DNA of 64,000 nucleotides from Holothuria scabra (taxonomy: Eukaryota; Echinodermata; Holothuroidea; Aspidochirotida; Holothuriidae). A program made the translations under genes and the position numbers. Shown here in pieces: positions 15,401 to 24,310 of this stretch. The stretch is from positions 44,607,082 to 44,671,081 of the forward strand of contig CM074193.1 of NCBI GenBank assembly GCA_037179385.1. The letters are read 5' to 3'. The notes beneath the pieces were generated by a model. That model made no database searches. It worked only from the letters and a program-made list of their open reading frames with translations, and had not been told where the DNA came from. How positions within the stretch are numbered: the first letter of the stretch is position 1; every line of letters starts with the position of its first letter.

Positions 15401-18400
15401 GCGTTAAAATTTAATAGCTGTAGTCATTTTCAAATCATTTGGTCTCAGCAATAAACCCCAGCAATAAATTTATCTCCTCAAAATATTATGCACGAGAGGA
15501 GTTATGGAAGTTGCATCTTTTGAAATGTTGAAAGTTTGGGTGAACAAATTATTCTTGAGCAACAAACAACTGAATTTCTATTTGAAGGAAACTTATTTCT
15601 TGAAAAAAAGGCCACCATACTGCCTTATTTGTAATTATTTATCACTCTTCTCCAATAAATATTGGTTTTAAAAGGATGAAATTTTCTTGTAAAACAAATG
15701 CAACATTTGCCTTTAAAAAACAACATATGAAAACAAACAAACAATCAAGATCATGAATTATATTGAAAGAGAAAAACCTTAATTGGAAAGATATTGATTG
15801 TGGGTGCTGCAACTTTTGAGACCACGGTCCATTTCTTCCAAATATGTTCTTAAATTTGTTTTAAAATGTTTGGTGAAACTTCCTTAAAAGAACGGTTTAA
15901 GGTCATATCAAGTTTTGATATGTTGGAGACGTACTTTATCTAAGCATTTTGGTGAAATTTGCATTGAAAGCCGATGTGTAGTTCTCAAGATATGAGCAAG
16001 TAAAGTTGTCACATTTTCAACACACACTGAACTTGGAGCAAGCACATATGAAATCATATCCTCACATTGATGGACAGTCTTTTGATTTCTGTAAATTTTA
16101 CAGTCTATTTTCTCCTCAACAACCTCATAATATATAAACGTGATTGCATTAGTAGCATGAGAACTTTTCAAACTTTGCAATTCCCACAGGGAGGTCCTAT
16201 TCCTATATACGTCAAGGTCAACACAACAGTCCAAAAAAACAAAGGGAAACAAAGCATTCCTTGTCAATGTGAGGAAGTGATATAAACTTTGCTGCCCTCA
16301 ATGACACTTTAGAACACAAATCTTATAAATTAATTTGCTGATATCTGAAGAAAAACATGTCCGATTTGAATAGAAATTTCACCACACTGAGAGGATAAAG
16401 TTCTTCTTTCACATTTGGAAATTGATTTATTGGGTTAAACTTCCCCTTTAAATAGCATGTTCCCTTGAAAATGTAATAACTTTTAAAACTTCCATGGCAT
16501 CAAAATGTTTCATGCTTTCTCTTAAGAATCTAGCCTATAGCTAATGATGCAGTATAAAGTCTTTCAAGTGAAAAATTTTTAAAGAGATACATATTTTCAT
16601 GGACACATCTCTCTCTCTGATAGATGTGGAAGAGTTGGCTGCTTGCAAGGAAGAATTCCATCGTCGTTTGAAGGTCTACAGGGCCTGGAAGACAAAAAAC
16701 AAGAAAACTCCAGCTGCGAAGAAAGAGCCAGGTCATATACCTGAAACTGTGACTAAATCAGGTACTTGTCTTTAGAAAATTTTAGTTAAAAGTGCAGCTG
16801 CAAAGATAGGACCAGGTTGTATACCTGAAACTGTGACTAAAACAGGTACTTTTTTTGAAAATTTTAGTTAAAAGGCAGCTGCAAAGATAGGACCAGGTCA
16901 TATACCTGGAACTGTGACTAAGTCGGGTACTTGTCTTTTGAAAATTTTAGTTAAAAGGCAGCTGCAAAGAAAGGACCTGGTCATATACCTGAAATTGTGA
17001 CTAAATCAGGTACTCATCTTTTAAATTTATTAGTTTAAGTGCAGTTGCAGGGAAAGCAAAGAAAGAGCAAAGATATATACCTGAAACTGTCGCTTTATCA
17101 GGTTCTTGCCTTTTGAAATTGTCTGTTAAAAATAGTGTAAATTATGAAAGGAGCATTTTAATTTGATGTCAGTAACTTTCCAAGGATATAGAAGGGCAGG
17201 AACAGGCAACGGTGCCTGTAATAACCACCCTTAGCCAAGTTTTACAATCGTACTTAATGCAAAAAGCTAACAATTTGAATTTGGATTGTAGCTTGTAATG
17301 GTTTTGTATGTAATCTGAAAAAGGTCTGGTCTTGAATTTTCTGAATTTTCAAAAGAAGAATTGAATTATTAATTACTCACTTGTGAAACATTTATTTGTT
17401 TGTAAGACTGTGGGGTTGACTAAAGTTTGACCATTTGTCATTAGTGTTTGGAGAAAACTTTACAGGTTTGGGAAAATTTGTTGAATTTCATCACCCAGCA
17501 GATTGCACTGCTTTTATAGAGGTATTTAATGTATTCACATTTTTAAGAGCCTTGTGAAGTAGTGGAAAAATTGTCAGTGTTTTCAATGTTCCTTACAGCT
17601 GCTGAATATGATATGTTGGCCCAGTCACCACAGGCCCCACCACAGCAACCTCAGCCCAAGGGTCAGAGATACTTTCGAGTACCATTCCAAGCAGGAAACT
17701 TTGGACAGAGAGGCCTCTGGTATGCTCACTTTGATGGACCATGGATTGCTAGACAAATGGAAATACATCCGAATAAACAACCTGTTTTACTTGTCGCTGG
17801 TAAGGCCCTATGTTTCATTTTCCATTACTTGTCAAAGGCTAAAATATTGCATACAATTCAGTTGATGAGTTGTGAGTTGGGAAATGTCCTCAAGTCATTT
17901 TTAAAGTGGTATTTCCTCTATATTTCTGCACCCATTCTCTTTTGCAAGAGTAACCTGATTTGTTTGTGGAATTTCTCTTATACCGTGAACTCTTATGATT
18001 CTACTGACTGTGCAAACTTCCCCTAGATTGGGTTTGTTTGCGGTTGGCTCATGGTTTAAGGATGGTCTGTTTACTCTTTTGTTACAAAACAGGTGTAAAT
18101 GGAGGGATAGCTTTTAATTAATCTCTTTTATGGTTATTTACAGTTGTGACATTCATTTTGCATTGCATTTCAATAGCATAATAATCATAAATGATTTCTT
18201 GGCCAGCCAAAAATCTTGTTAACTGAATAACAATATTAGCTGAAACAACAATTTCAGGCAAACCCTTCCACATATCAACAACGCTGCTATTAAAATGAAG
18301 CAAAACTAAGTATGATTTGTAGAAGGTGTTTAGTCACAACTGAGCTTTTCCAACTTTTCAACTCCAATATTTTTGGGGGTTTGGTATCTGCAGCCCTTGT

Positions 18401-20254
18401 TATCAACACTCATATTGCAGCTGTCACCAATGATATCATAAACATGTTGATAAATGAACATTGATTTCAGCAACTAGAGATAAAACTTATCCTTTGGAGT
18501 ATCAATAAACAGAAAAACAAGCAAGTGGACTATATGGACAATGTCCATATACCTGTTTGAACAGCAGGCTTTGGCCAGGGGGTTGTTACCTTTATCAACA
18601 GCATGGTTTTGGCCAGGTAGGATCCTGTACCTGTGCCTTTATGAGCAGGCTTCTCACTGTGGGGGGACCCAGCTGTATCAACAGCAAGCCTTTGACTTAG
18701 GACATTTTGGGCTAAGCTGCATCAACAGCAGGACTTAGTCCAGGGAGCATCCTGGCCCATGCCTGTATCAACAGCAGGACTTAGTCCAGGGAGCATCCTG
18801 GCCCATGCCTGCATCAACAGCAGGACTTATTCCAGGGAGCATCCTGGCCCATGCCTGCATCAACAGCAGGACTTAGTCCAGGGAGCATCCTGGCCCATGC
18901 CTGCATCAACAGCAGGACTTAGTCCAGGGAGCATCCTGGCCCATGCCTGTATCAACAGCAGGACTTAGTCCAGGGAGCATCCTGGGCCCATGCCTGTATC
19001 AACAGCAGGACTTAGTCCAGGGAGCATCCTGGCCCATGCCTGCATCAACAGCAGGACTTAGTCCAGGGAGCATCCTGGCCCATGCCTGTATCAACAGCAG
19101 GACTTTGTCCAGGGAGCATCCTGGCCCATGCCTGCATCAACAGCAGGACTTAGTCCAGGGAGCATCCTGGCCCATGCCTGTATCAACAGCAGGACTTAGT
19201 CCAGGGAGCATCCTGGGCCCATGCCTGTATCAACAGCAGGACTTAGTCCAGGGAGCATCCTGGCCCATGCCTGCATCAACAGCAGACCTTTGAATTGGCT
19301 GAGGATCATCCTGTGTCTATCCCTGTATTAACAGCAGATCTTTGGCTAGGGATCATCCTGTGTCCACGCCTCTATCAACAGCAGACCTTTGGCCAGGGAT
19401 CATCCTGGGCCCATGCCTGTATCAACAGCAGGCCTTTGGACAGGGATCATCCTTTGTCCATGCCAGTATCAACAGCAGACCTTTGGCCAGAGGGCATCCT
19501 GAGCCATTATCTGTATCAACTGCACAGCTTTGGCCAGGGAGGATCCTGTGCCTGTGCCCTTATGAACAGCAGGCTTTACCTGTACATCCCCATTGAGATA
19601 GAAGGAACTGTCTGTTGTCCATTGGTCTGGTAGATCTTGATATATGTCCATGGGATTAATACATCAGAAGCCCTACACTTAAGGTTTTCACCTGAGATGC
19701 CAGAGAGTAAAGTGGCATAAAGAAGAATAATTACAAAATTCATGTACCGTTGAACTCCCATCATGCAGATTACTGTAAATGTAGTTTATTAGGGAGAAAT
19801 GAGAGATCACCTTAATATATAAATTTTAAAAGCCTTCAAAATTAAGTCCTTGTATGACTATTTTTTTTTAATTTATCTTGAAAACTAACAAAAGTTTTGT
19901 CTTACTTTCAGCTGCTGGCAAGCTCTGCAAGTATCTGCAGGCTTAATTTATGCAGTGCTTTCAAATGCTTAGTAGACCTAAGCACATTTTTTTAAGTCCA
20001 TTTTTTTTATCTATTATTATTTGTTATTTTCAATTCCTTTTGTTGCTTATCTCCTTTTAGGCAAAGATGATACAAATATGTGCGAGATGACTTTAGCTGC
20101 AACTGGTTTGACAAGACGACCAAACGCAGAAATTTTGGAGCGAGAGTTTGATGAAATGTGGGATAGTGTAGGAGGTAAAGAATACCTTATGCATGCAGTA
20201 CGTACGCATCAAGCTAGGCCATCTGCTGCAACAGCTAAAGTAGCCGTACGTTAA
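403..20254 (+). CDS. MYO6: Myosin VI heavy chain, 3' part of gene (14 exons, 5'-truncated by window)
   Basis: Myosin VI is the minus-end-directed actin motor used in endocytosis, Golgi and autophagy traffic and in stereocilia anchoring. Joining 403-498, 975-1130, 2458-2590, 3296-3426, 4445-4652, 6181-6333, 6814-6896, 7963-8207, 9730-9900, 11241-11345, 13100-13194, 16624-16761, 17599-17799 and 20061-20254 gives 2109 nt with no internal stop; all junctions are GT-AG with matching phases. Order of domains: end of motor ([40 protein letters not shown]), converter ([18 protein letters not shown]), reverse-gear insert, IQ helix, E/K/R-rich single-helix tail, MIU-like ubiquitin-binding helix, [11 protein letters not shown] (the RRL adaptor site) and the C-terminal cargo lobe ([23 protein letters not shown]). 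About 700 residues from this point is the length expected for the family. Family identification is near certain; exact UTRs and alternative exons are not visible. Confidence 0.97.
499..974. other. MYO6 intron A-B; AT-rich, nothing recognised
   Basis: GT-AG intron of 476 bp with a T-run near 712-722. No repeat family shared with the rest of the window was noticed. Confidence 0.8.
975..1130 (+). CDS. MYO6: MYO6 exon B (motor domain)
   Basis: Acceptor ATAG before 975, donor GTGAAC at 1131. 156 nt, phase 0/0. Codes [19 protein letters not shown] and then a variable surface stretch ending ESVGAKFK, matching the myosin [11 protein letters not shown] segment. Confidence 0.96.
2225..2412. mobile_element. 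Short inverted-repeat element in MYO6 intron B-C
   Basis: Begins CAGAGATGCCAA and ends TTGGCATCTCTG, a 12-bp perfect terminal inverted repeat, with several CTCCCTG blocks inside. About 190 bp, non-autonomous. Flanks TCCATGGC and CAATTTAC do not match, so no target duplication is left. It ends only 45 bp before the exon C acceptor. The rest of the 1131-2457 intron shows nothing I recognise. Confidence 0.65.
2458..2590 (+). CDS. MYO6: MYO6 exon C (motor domain, SFIRCIKPN)
   Basis: Acceptor CATCAG before 2458, donor GTAAGC at 2591. 133 nt, phase 0 in and 1 out. Codes [24 protein letters not shown] and [13 protein letters not shown], the highly conserved run leading into the SH helices. Confidence 0.97.
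2591..4444. other. MYO6 introns C-D and D-E (flanking exon D); nothing recognised
   Basis: Two GT-AG introns (2591-3295 and 3427-4444). No shared repeat, RNA gene or further exon was recognised in either. G/C-rich low-complexity patches occur near 3046-3072. Confidence 0.7.
3296..3426 (+). CDS. MYO6: MYO6 exon D (SH1 helix and relay to converter)
   Basis: Acceptor TCCTGCAG before 3296, donor GTATGT at 3427. 131 nt, phase 1 in, 0 out. Codes [16 protein letters not shown] and then the start of the converter, ending LDPRMFCR. Confidence 0.97.
4445..4652 (+). CDS. MYO6: MYO6 exon E (converter and reverse-gear insert 2)
   Basis: Acceptor TACATAG before 4445, donor GTAAGT at 4653. 208 nt, phase 0 in, 1 out (a lone T carried over). 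It carries [18 protein letters not shown] and then the myosin VI-specific insert after the converter (about [18 protein letters not shown] to WMALK), the element that reverses the lever arm in this family. It is the last exon NOT present in the downstream tail copy. Confidence 0.97.
4999..5294 (+). mobile_element. TTAA-flanked MITE, family P, copy 1
   Basis: Shares about 300 bp with copies at 21893, 40253 and 43709, including CCAGACACAATC, AACACTCTCAG-like and CTGTAGTTT blocks. Ends at CCT followed by TTAA; a TTAA also stands at 4995-4998. The left end is degraded. A poly-C run sits just before it at about 4959-4972. Confidence 0.7.
5598..6140 (+). mobile_element. tRNA-derived SINE in MYO6 intron E-F
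   Basis: A tRNA-like head starts near 5605: TGGCTCGGTGGTTTGAGC resembles an RNA polymerase III A box and GGATCAAATCC a B box about 40 bp later. A body of about 450 bp follows with CGGATGGGGACGTTAAATGG, then a short tandem tail (TTATG repeats) at about 6125-6138, as left by LINE-driven integration. The body motif reminds me of conserved central domains in metazoan SINEs, but I could not check this. Confidence 0.7.
6181..6333 (+). CDS. MYO6: MYO6 exon F (IQ motif, start of tail)
   Basis: Acceptor CCCTCAG before 6181, donor GTAGGT at 6334. 153 nt, phase 1 in and out. Codes [20 protein letters not shown] and [10 protein letters not shown], the single calmodulin-binding IQ helix and following charged helix. 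Its paralogue at 36856-37008 has exactly the same length. Confidence 0.96.
6545..6742 (+). repeat. Dispersed repeat, family E, copy 1 (MYO6 intron F-G)
   Basis: Contains GGGCTGGGGGTTATAGAAT and GTTGGTGTGTCATTTAATCT. The same blocks occur in reverse orientation at about 24120-24310. Both ends carry TTGCATTTTTATAAA-like sequence, suggesting a MITE with inverted termini. Confidence 0.6.
6814..6896 (+). CDS. MYO6: MYO6 exon G (proximal tail helix)
   Basis: Acceptor TTATTCAG before 6814, donor GTAAGA at 6897. 83 nt, phase 1 in, 0 out. Codes [19 protein letters not shown] then IEQFIKKIK, part of the three-helix bundle of the proximal tail. Confidence 0.93.
7050..7290 (+). mobile_element. tRNA-derived SINE, family S, full-length-like copy (MYO6 intron G-H)
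   Basis: Matches the reverse complement of 52195-52445 along its length: GGAGTTTGGAGTCCTGG (degenerate B box), CATACCAAAGACTTAAAAA, GAGCCACAACTG, TGGCTGGACTTCAACCA and GGTTAGAAACT in the same order. A poly-C run follows at about 7292-7303. Confidence 0.7.
7963..8207 (+). CDS. MYO6: MYO6 exon H (proximal tail and single alpha helix)
   Basis: Acceptor CTACCAG before 7963, donor GTAAGT at 8208. 245 nt, phase 0 in, 2 out. Starts [12 protein letters not shown] (family: MMTREQIQKE), then [20 protein letters not shown] and repeated E/R/K blocks typical of the single stable alpha helix. Confidence 0.95.
8750..9249. mobile_element. hAT-like MITE with perfect 8-bp target duplication (MYO6 intron H-I)
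   Basis: 500 bp. Starts TAGGGCTGCCACGATA and ends TATCGTGGCAGCCCAA, an inverted repeat; inner parts are rich in CGATATCG. Flanked on both sides by TACTTGAC (8742-8749 and 9250-9257). An 8-bp duplication and TAGGG-type terminus are diagnostic of the hAT superfamily. No transposase is encoded. Confidence 0.9.
9730..9900 (+). CDS. MYO6: MYO6 exon I (single alpha helix)
   Basis: Acceptor CTAACTAG before 9730, donor GTAAAT at 9901. 171 nt, phase 2 in and out. Almost wholly E, K, R, Q, M with i/i+4 charge pairing, e.g. [20 protein letters not shown]. No counterpart is found in the downstream tail copy. Confidence 0.95.
9985..10315 (+). repeat. Dispersed repeat, family C, copy 1 (MYO6 intron I-J)
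   Basis: Shares ordered blocks with 15925-16275: AAGCATTTTGGTGAAATTTG-like start, TCTCAAGATATGAGC, CACATGTGACATCATATCC, CACAGAGAGGTCCTATTCC and AACAAAGGGAAACAAAG. A third copy lies reversed at about 50650-50910. Confidence 0.7.
11241..11345 (+). CDS. MYO6: MYO6 exon J (MIU-like ubiquitin-binding helix)
   Basis: Acceptor TTCAACAG before 11241, donor GTAAGT at 11346. 105 nt, phase 2/2. Codes [20 protein letters not shown], aligning with the family segment around the motif interacting with ubiquitin, then a linker EEPPVAV. Confidence 0.93.
12769..12882. mobile_element. Fold-back MITE, near-perfect hairpin (MYO6 intron J-K)
   Basis: Starts GGGGCCCATTCCACAAAGAG and ends CTTTGTGGAATGGGCCCC. Arms of about 44 bp are inverted around a short centre near GCATACTTAAGTCAACAG. 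It would fold into a long hairpin in RNA or single-stranded DNA. Confidence 0.85.
13100..13194 (+). CDS. MYO6: MYO6 exon K (MyUb region)
   Basis: Acceptor TTCAATAG before 13100, donor GTAATG at 13195. 95 nt, phase 2 in, 1 out. Codes a linker then [15 protein letters not shown], matching the family's WKYAELRDTINTS. Confidence 0.95.
14015..14085 (+). repeat. (TCTG)n-type microsatellite
   Basis: Imperfect CTGT/TCTG repeats in MYO6 intron K-L (13195-16623). Apart from this and the two dispersed repeats at 15165 and 15925, the 3.4-kb intron shows nothing recognised. Confidence 0.7.
15165..15285 (+). mobile_element. SINE family S, 3' fragment
   Basis: Carries ACAACTGGAAAAAAGGCTG, TGGCTGGCTCGACATGAACC, AGGTTGGAAACCAGG and ATAAAACTCATCTAA, matching the 3' half of the SINE at 7050-7290 and 52195-52445. 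The tRNA-like head is missing. Confidence 0.65.
15925..16275 (+). repeat. Dispersed repeat, family C, copy 2
   Basis: Same ordered blocks as 9985-10315, roughly three quarters identical by eye: GCATTTTGGTGAAATTTGCA, GTTCTCAAGATATGAGCA, CACAGGGAGGTCCTATTCC, AACAAAGGGAAACAAAGCA. Ends about 340 bp before exon L. Confidence 0.7.
16624..16761 (+). CDS. MYO6: MYO6 exon L (RRL adaptor-binding motif)
   Basis: Acceptor CTGATAG before 16624, donor GTACTT at 16762. 138 nt, phase 1/1. Codes [20 protein letters not shown] then AWKTKNKK. The RRL tripeptide is the known contact for GIPC, optineurin and NDP52-type adaptors in vertebrates. Its last 48 nt are duplicated four more times just downstream. Confidence 0.97.
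16713..17101 (+). repeat. MYO6: Five-fold tandem repeat of the exon L end; four mini-exon-like cassettes
   Basis: The last 49 nt of exon L plus its donor are repeated at 81-84 bp spacing. Each downstream unit has CAG before and GTACTT/GTACTC/GTTCTT after an open segment: 16798-16845, 16879-16926, 16962-17009 (48 nt each) and 17045-17101 (57 nt). With a carried-over G each reads as an in-frame peptide like [16 protein letters not shown] and leaves phase 1, so any one could be included between exons L and M without frameshift. The gaps between units are only 33-36 nt, too short for ordinary introns, so neighbouring units could not both be joined directly. Whether any is spliced in is unknown. 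Confidence 0.8.
17599..17799 (+). CDS. MYO6: MYO6 exon M (cargo-binding domain, WWY site)
   Basis: Acceptor CCTTACAG before 17599, donor GTAAGG at 17800. 201 nt, phase 1/1. Contains QRYFRVPFQ and [20 protein letters not shown]. The vertebrate WWY (Dab2/LMTK2-type contact) reads LWY here, so the first tryptophan is replaced. Confidence 0.97.
18550..19580 (+). repeat. 46-bp minisatellite in MYO6 intron M-N
   Basis: The core from 18721 to about 19280 has units starting ATCAACAGCAGGACTTAGTC at 18721, 18767, 18813, 18859, 18905, 18951, 18998, 19044, 19090, 19136, 19182, 19229 and 19275, i.e. period 46 with two 47-bp steps (an extra G in CCTGGGCCC). Units on both edges are diverged (GGACTT becomes GCCTTTGG) out to about 18550 and 19580. 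All three forward frames stay open for long runs because 46 is not a multiple of 3; these are not genes. Confidence 0.95.
20061..20254 (+). CDS. MYO6: MYO6 exon N (terminal coding exon)
   Basis: Acceptor CCTTTTAG before 20061; TAA stop at 20252-20254. Codes [31 protein letters not shown] and a tail ending [13 protein letters not shown]. The family's GKDD(M)EMCEL...TGLTR, EEIWERCGG and ARP(T/S)xATA positions are all kept. Confidence 0.97.
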
Positions 20255-21888
20255 TTATTTTAAGTGAAGCATCTCATTCCAAGTATTGCTAATACATTTA
20301 AAGTTCTTCTGCTTAACTTGTTCTAGTCCTCTGCTGTTCAATACACATTCCATGTTCATTTGTTGGAAAGTATTGTTTTGTGTGAATCAGTATATTTCTA
20401 AAGGATAGTTTTTAAATTCCTTTTAAAACTAACTTTAACTTTGTGTCTTGCGCATACCTTAGTGTATGGGTATGGCCAGATGTTTAAAACTAAAGGAAAT
20501 AAAAGAAAAAAGTTACAAGAGTTAGCATTAAGAAATCCTGGCATAGATTTAGAAAATGTTGAGTGTTTGAATGACTTAAAATGCAGGAAACATGATGAAA
20601 CGTTCCTTCTTACTTTTTGTTGCATCGGCTACCTGATTACTTCTTATCACATCTGGGAAGAAATGAAGCTCACTGCAACTACACTTGATATAGTCAGGTT
20701 TCACATCTGATAAGTTGATTGATAGTAACAGATATATTAGAATACACAGAAAAGTTACGTAACATTTGGGATAGCTAACAGGGCAATCAAGCATGTGTTA
20801 ATTGCTTTTCACACAGTGTGAACACAATAAAAGAATAGCTCATTTAAGGGCACAGATCATGTATAAACACACTCAAATACTAGTCACACCTCACACCACC
20901 TTTGATCTATTGGGGATGTCTATGTTGCTTTTTCAAGAAGCAACGTGACAGCATGAGTTATAAATTTGGGTCCATTGTCAGATTTCAGCAGTGTTTCTTG
21001 CATTTGATGTTATTCAACAATTTTTCTAAAACTTCATCAAAAAGGTCTATCCATGATATTTTGAATTTGTATATTCTTTACTAGGAAAAGTAGAGCCATT
21101 GTCACAACTCATTACACTTAAGTACTAAATATATGCCCTCTACTGTCAATTTGTGTCAACAATTACTATAAGATTTAAGTGGAAAATTTCAAAACTAAAC
21201 ATTACCCATCCTTGTCTTAATGTGTTACTTGCAAAACTTTAAATTTGAAATGTTTTGAAGAAAATGATTCAATACCTCTTGCAGTTGGCTATTTCAACTT
21301 CAGTATGTGAGTAGTCTATTTTAATTGTTCTGCTTAATTGTCTTTGCCTAAATTACATCCAGCGGACTTTCATATGAATAGCACCTTTTGAAATTTGTAA
21401 ACAATTATATGGAATATTTTCAATTGTATTGAAAAAGTAATTTCAAAATTCAAACTATGTTTCATTTAAGATATTTTTGAGATAAATTCAAAGCTTTTTT
21501 TGGTATTCATTCTAATTATTTAATGGTTATCTGCTTTCAGTGTCACGTATTCTGTTGCTCCAACAATTCATTTACTACCTGTGTTATTTACTTTTGTATG
21601 TGAGAGCAGTACTTCCCAAAAACTTTGGTCATCCTTTCAAAGTACTTGTTTCATTTTAACAGCAATGTCCTAGATGTCCTACAGTATATTTTTTAGAGAA
21701 TTATATAAATGAAAAAAAAAAATGAATAAATCAATGAACTTCAAAATTGCCTCTAAATGTGTAGCCTTTTCAACTTTTATAATTGGTTGTCTTTCTGCAT
21801 TATGCCAAGTGAAAGCCTCAACAGCCTCTGGAAAATGCCTTATATATGTATGTGCCATCATGGTTTAGGTTTGCCTAGTGTGCCATGT
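20255..21888 (+). other. MYO6: MYO6 3' flank, probable 3' UTR and beyond
   Basis: No coding sequence recognised. An AATAAA stands at 20826-20831, about 570 bp after the stop, and is one possible polyadenylation signal. A block at about 21535-21600 is shared with 55112-55178 downstream of the tail copy, suggesting common 3' flank. Confidence 0.5.
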
Positions 21889-21892
21889 TTAA

Positions 21893-22187
21893 AGACCCAA
21901 TTCTCTCACCCCAAACAGTACCAATTCTCCTAACCTTCTTACTTAAGCCCCTCCCACAGTTTCCTGAAATTATCCTCGTCCAGACACAATCTCAGTTTAT
22001 TGCTTTAGAGTGAGTATAAAAAGCTCAATGTGTATAATTAAAACACTCTCAGCACAGTTAATGCTGTGAAATACAAGCTTTGGTACTCTGTATTGTTTGA
22101 ACCAGCTGTCAATCAAAGAACTGAGCCAATTAATAATTTCGGTAAACCCCTACAAGAATTGTAGTTTGGGGTTACAGAATTGGCCCT
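21893..22187 (+). mobile_element. TTAA-flanked MITE, family P, copy 2 (best preserved)
   Basis: Starts AGACCCAATTCTCTCACC and ends AGAATTGGCCCT, an inverted repeat, with TTAA on both sides (21889-21892 and 22188-22191). TTAA duplication is typical of piggyBac-like and some Kolobok-like elements. About 295 bp, no coding capacity. Confidence 0.85.
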
Positions 22188-22191
22188 TTAA

Positions 22192-24119
22192 GGTACATCA
22201 GAGCAGAATTTATATAGTTTATGGGGCTACAAGTACAATTATTTTGGTCACAAATTTCTGGTTTTCTGTTTGGTGTCCAGGGAATTGAGTAACATTTCAG
22301 CAAGGTTCTATTGTGGGGACAACCAGAGTTTTTTAGAGAACTATGTCTTTTATTCCAGCACCCCAGCCTTTTTTGCATGAACTCATAGTTTACTAGAAAT
22401 ATAAGAGACAAATGCCTATTTCAAACTTGGTACAATCAGATATGATTTATGGATGAATCTGATCAACGCTTATGTTTAGTGACACTGCAGTCAGCCATTA
22501 GTGGGGTCCATCAGCCTTTAATCATCTTCATTTGTTGTCCACATGAATTTCAAACCCTTATAGTCAGGGTAATTAAGGAAATCAAGATACATTTCACTTT
22601 TAGGTGTGCAACCATCCATGATACAGTTAGGCTAAGCAGTGAAATTGAAAAAGTAAACGTAATGGACCTCAGTTATGTCTGACTCAAATCAGACCATGAC
22701 TTGACTGCTGGGATTTGTCTATAGGGCCTATCTAAAGGTATTAAGCTTGATAGGAACGTACCATGATCTTGATATGTCAGTTTTCAAACTTGGAAACACC
22801 TATCCTGACACTCAGATGCATGAAGTAAAATTTTCTAAGATCATCACATGTGCCTGAACAGTTTGGTGGTAAAGGTTTCCTTTGATCAACAAATTCCTTT
22901 TCAAATGGGAACATTTGTAACAGATTATTGAGTAGCAAAGACTAACATTCTATTTATGTGTCTTGGCTGCTGTACATGGAAATGGTTCTGTATAAATATA
23001 TTACAGGACCATTCTGCTCTTTCTGACCTCTTTAATAAGTAATGATTGAAATTTTTAAAATGGGGTGAGTGTTGCACCTTGCTGTAATATGCTGAGGAGG
23101 AAGTGAAATGAGATGTCTTACCCTGATGAAAATGTTTTGTAATAATATATCATCAAGCAGTGTCATGGCAAATGTTCTAATGCAGTTTCCAGCTTTAATG
23201 ATAAATAGAGAAGGCAAAAAAGTAAGGACAGAGAGTTTTAAATTTTTCCTTTGTTATGGTGATGCCCATGGGTGTATTGCAAAGGAAAAATTAAATTTAA
23301 AAGTTGTTTTTGAGATTAAGCGTATTATTAAAGTTTGTCTGCTTCCACAAGTTTTCACTCCATGGTTGTGTAATTAGAGAGGAATAATCTTATTGTATAC
23401 CAGATTGTTACAAATAATGTTTGGATTAATTTTACTACTGTATGTTAACTAATGTTGTAGTGTAACTGATGTGATGTAACACCTCATGTCTTTCTTGCTA
23501 ATTGTTCTTCATATTCATTTGTACACAATTCCATGAGCAACCATATATTCTGTAGCAGAAGAAAATAGAGTTCACAAAGTACATGCACAATATACAACTC
23601 ACATTTTAACATTTGAAGAGGAATCCTGTACACAGTAAATGTTGAATAAGTATGTTTCAATTATTTTAATTGTACTTAGGGTCACAATCAACTGTAACAC
23701 CTTTGTACTAGTTAGCCATTATTGCCTTGAATACAGTTCCTTAACATTGCACATTACGATTTTTTTGCTTCAAGGCACTTGAGGTCAAATTTAACCTCAA
23801 AATGGTCATCATTGAGAGCAAACAAGTTCTCTGCAGTGCACATATAATATCCACTACACATCTCTCCCTCTATTTATATGTGCTTCTACGCACTGAAATG
23901 CAAGAAATTTTGCAGTGATTTTGTCTATATCATTAAACATGTAATAGAAACATGTATGTTGTCATTCGTGTTATCTTAGTGTATATGTGTTTCTCATGGT
24001 GTGCCTAGCTATCCAGGACAAGCTTACACATACATTGTCCATTCACGAGAAGGTTGAAGGAGATTTTCAAATATACATTCCTACAAGTGTTTCACAATAT
24101 TTGAATTAGGTATATCACT
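22192..24119. other. Intergenic; nothing recognised
   Basis: AT-rich sequence without a credible exon, RNA gene or shared repeat that I could see on either strand. Confidence 0.6.
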
Positions 24120-24310
24120 TTACAACATTAGCATTTTTATAAATTTTTACAATATTAGTTAGACAAGATGTAATGACACACCAACACGAATGTGTGATAA
24201 AGTGTCACACTGTTCAAATATTGTTCAAGTCCTCCCATTTAGTTGCCTTTAACGACAGGCGGGGAATGCTGTGGGCATATTCTACAACCCCCCAGCCCAC
24301 AGGGGGATTT
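24120..24310 (-). repeat. Dispersed repeat, family E, copy 2 (reverse orientation)
   Basis: Reverse complement contains GGGCTGGGGGTTGTAGAAT and GTTGGTGTGTCATTACATCT, matching 6545-6742. AT-rich termini resemble TTTTTATAAA. Confidence 0.6.

Noticed and set aside
18721..19285. Regular direct repeats suggesting a CRISPR array.
   Set aside because: Units are contiguous with no unique spacers, and the DNA is eukaryotic.
18541..19633. Repetitive frames translating to units such as [11 protein letters not shown].
   Set aside because: They are the 46-bp minisatellite read in three frames, all inside an intron.
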